Shown here: in pieces, positions 61,637 through 64,000 of the stretch
Numbering within the stretch: position 1 is the stretch's first letter
Layout of the letters: every line of letters begins with the position of its first letter
Assembly (NCBI RefSeq): GCF_026262505.1
Contig: NC_067205.1
Location: forward strand, 19,899,645-19,963,644
DNA length: 64,000 bases
Source: Trichomonas vaginalis G3
Lineage: Eukaryota; Parabasalia; Trichomonadida; Trichomonadidae
Reading direction: 5' to 3'
Translations under genes and position numbers: made by a program
Notes under the pieces: model-generated
Told to the model about the DNA's origin: nothing
What the model saw: the letters and a program-made list of their open reading frames with translations, nothing else
The model's database searches: none

Positions 61637-64000
61637 TCATTACCACTTTCAGAACGAAGCGAACTTTTTCAGCACCGTTAAGCTCTATCATGTGTAGTGA
61701 CATATTTATTCAAAAAAAACTCTAGAATTGCTTATCTTATAATAACAATTTCATATAGAAAAAATGCACGATTTCACGGCTAAAACTTTGAAGCAATTCT
61801 TAAAATTCGGGATAAAAAATCGATATGTATTACACTTTAAAACTTCAAAAAAATGGTTCAAAATTTAGAAACTTAGTTTATCTTAACAATTATAGCAGAT
61901 TTTAAGCCGAACAGTAGGATAATAGAAATGAGCTCTTGAAAGAATAATTTACAATTAGTAATATGTTAAAGTCAAAGTTTCGAGATTCTATAAATAAACG
62001 TTCCGGATTTTCTTTAATACAAGAAATCAATACTAATATATAGAAAAGCAACAGTAAAAACTTATTAGAGATTTCAAAGAAAGTTGACTAAGAGAATCTT
62101 TTATATAAGTAATTTTATTTTTTTCTGAAATACGAGATCGAATAAAACATGTAATTTTATTTTATACTATAATAATACGTTTTACATAGTAAGAAAGTTA
62201 GAGACTTGAAATGGAATTAAAAATTGAGAAAAAAAATAAAGCTTTTTATAAAAATCATATTAATATTTATTGATTGAGTTAAAGTTATCCAATTTATTGG
62301 TTCAGTTAAAATTATTGTATTTAAAATATTTAGAAATATTTATCAATAATATTCATATAATTATCGATTAAATCGTTTTGCAGAAAGTAAAAATTGATTA
62401 TAATTTGCTTATATTTAGGAATTTAAGAATTTTTAAATTGGGTGAAAAAAATAGAAAAAATATGAAAAAAATAGACAAATATTGGAGGGACTTTCTAATT
62501 TAAGAATGAAAGACTTGTCATTTATTCTGGAATTCATAGCATGAAGATATTGTATGTACATTATGTATATATATATACACCTTTCCATCAAATAATCTTC
62601 AATCTACTTATAAAAAATATTAAAAAATCAATAAAATGTTTATTATATAACGATAAAAGTTGAATAGAAATTCAATGTTACATATTATTGAAATAAATCA
62701 TCTTCGGCAATTTTCAATGTGTTCTATCTTTTCATTTTTTTGTTTCGTCTAATTTATTGAATGTATCAAGTAATTTGATCACTTGACATATTACCTTTCC
62801 AATTTCCCAATATCTCTGAATTCAATTCCAGGAATGTTGGACAAAATCCTGTATATTTTTTCATTTATTATGCTCAGGAATTAATGATATTTCCAGACCC
62901 AAATGCTCTTTCAAATAACTGAATCTCTCATTTATTTTTCAATTTAATGAAATACGACTGTTATATCACTTTGTTTTTATTGCCCGTGCATATCGACTGC
63001 AAAATCGGCTAAATCCACTTTCATTAAAGTGTACGCGTCTTTAAAAATTGTGGGATGTGAAGTATACAATTATTTGTATTTAACACTTTGTTGTACGATT
63101 CTTACGCCATTATTAGAATAAATATTGTCGAATACTTTGAAGCTTGCTGATTTAATTATAGGCTTTGTGCTCCATGTTTTTATAAAGTATTTTTGCAAAT
63201 TCATTTTATCTTGAATGCATTAATTTTTATTACAAACCAAATCAAAACTTCTTCTGGCATGAATGGGAAAGCGCATAATAACTTAAAAGAAATTTTTGTT
63301 AGATTCTTCTGGATCACATTTTTCTTTGAAATTTTATTACTAATGCTGCAATAAGTGATATTGCATCCCAGTCATATGGTTTGCTCTCTTTTCTTTTATA
63401 AATGAGCCTTTGAAGTGCTTTTTCGAAATCAGTTGTATATAACATCAAATTGTTTGATAAAGAATTTTAATATCAGTATATACTCCATAATACTAAATAC
63501 TCTTTGTAATCAGTTTCTGTTTCTTCCCGTTTCATGATGTATATGTAAAACGGTAGATACAGTTGAGTTGCTTGTGGTCAAAAAATTAACAAATTTAATA
63601 ATTGGCCATTCTATTATGAAACGGAACGACTTGAGTTCCATCAATAAAACATGTGATGAATACCGTATACCAACTCGAATGAAAACGTTTCCAAATTCCA
63701 AAAAAATAATAGCATTATCATTTTTTGTGCTCTTGGGTTAATTAAAATATGATCTTTTGATTAAAAAAATTCTAACATTTCATTAATAAGATCATCTTGA
63801 TTTTGATTTGACAGGATTGAACTTTCATAATAAGCTGTTGGACTTTCTTCTCTGATATCTGAATGAAAATTTAGTAGACTGGGCTTGATTACAGTCATAT
63901 ATCAGTTGATTTGCATACTTTCTTGTTTCTATTTATCGTTGCGGTTGGATTTTGACAACATAATCTTGAACTTGAGATTCAATATCATAGTTCATTGGAA
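61637..64000 (-). mobile_element. Second MULE copy, truncated and indel-rich
   Basis: It aligns with 42135-44455 of the first MULE, so it lacks the outer 170 bp or so of the inverted repeat and runs off the window within the transposase gene. Differences are dominated by single-base insertions and deletions, often in homopolymers, at roughly one per 15-25 bp. Substitutions are few. The transposase frame is destroyed throughout. Either it is an old copy or this part of the sequence is of low accuracy. Confidence 0.8.

Overview
The window is AT-rich, apparently intron-poor eukaryotic DNA, most likely from a trichomonad (parabasalid), with Trichomonas vaginalis the best guess. Four things point there: Inr-like TCAYTW motifs just upstream of several ATGs, a four-span CCG tetraspanin of the trichomonad kind, a Mutator-like element with a large transposase, and two long Polinton/Maverick elements. 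No plain housekeeping gene was recognised, so the species call is inference.

Layout. (1) 1-6754: a truncated repeat-family gene, then a host flank holding three DNA transposons: a 3.0-kb Kolobok-like element with TTAA target duplication (991-3989), a 1.25-kb element built round a 0.9-kb palindrome (4056-5307), and a 1.26-kb mariner-like element with TA target duplication (5366-6629). The same flank without these insertions lies at 59624-59973. (2) About 6871-18375: Polinton 1. It opens with 22 copies of a 66-67 bp GC-rich satellite, then carries capsid, fibre and small virion-type genes plus a Dam-like DNA adenine methyltransferase. No polymerase, integrase or packaging ATPase was found in it. 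(3) 18376-21860: host sequence with a frame-disrupted gene, a cysteine-rich membrane protein and a tetraspanin-like protein. (4) 21861-26854 and 53604-59623: a tandem array of a roughly 2.9-kb cassette, all on the minus strand, pairing a 331-aa cysteine-containing protein (beta-helix-like) with a 400-aa charged, low-complexity protein. (5) 26855-53603: Polinton 2, inserted into that array with a perfect 6-bp target duplication (ACGTGT). It has 138-bp inverted ends, protein-primed DNA polymerase B, retroviral-type integrase, AEP primase plus SF3 helicase, fibre, packaging ATPase and major capsid genes, several of them broken. A 7.7-kb Mutator-like element (41962-49659) sits between its ATPase and capsid genes, and a 1.58-kb inverted-repeat element (47248-48828) sits inside that. 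(6) 59624-64000: host flank, a small inverted-repeat element, and a second Mutator-like copy that runs off the window.

How it fits together. The window is a stack of mobile elements whose order of arrival can be read from target duplications and empty sites. Polinton 2 has a near-complete replication, integration and packaging set. Polinton 1 looks like a structural-gene-only relative. Many differences among repeat copies near the right end, and the frame breaks in two host genes, fall on 1-base length changes in homopolymers. Some apparent decay there may therefore be sequence error.
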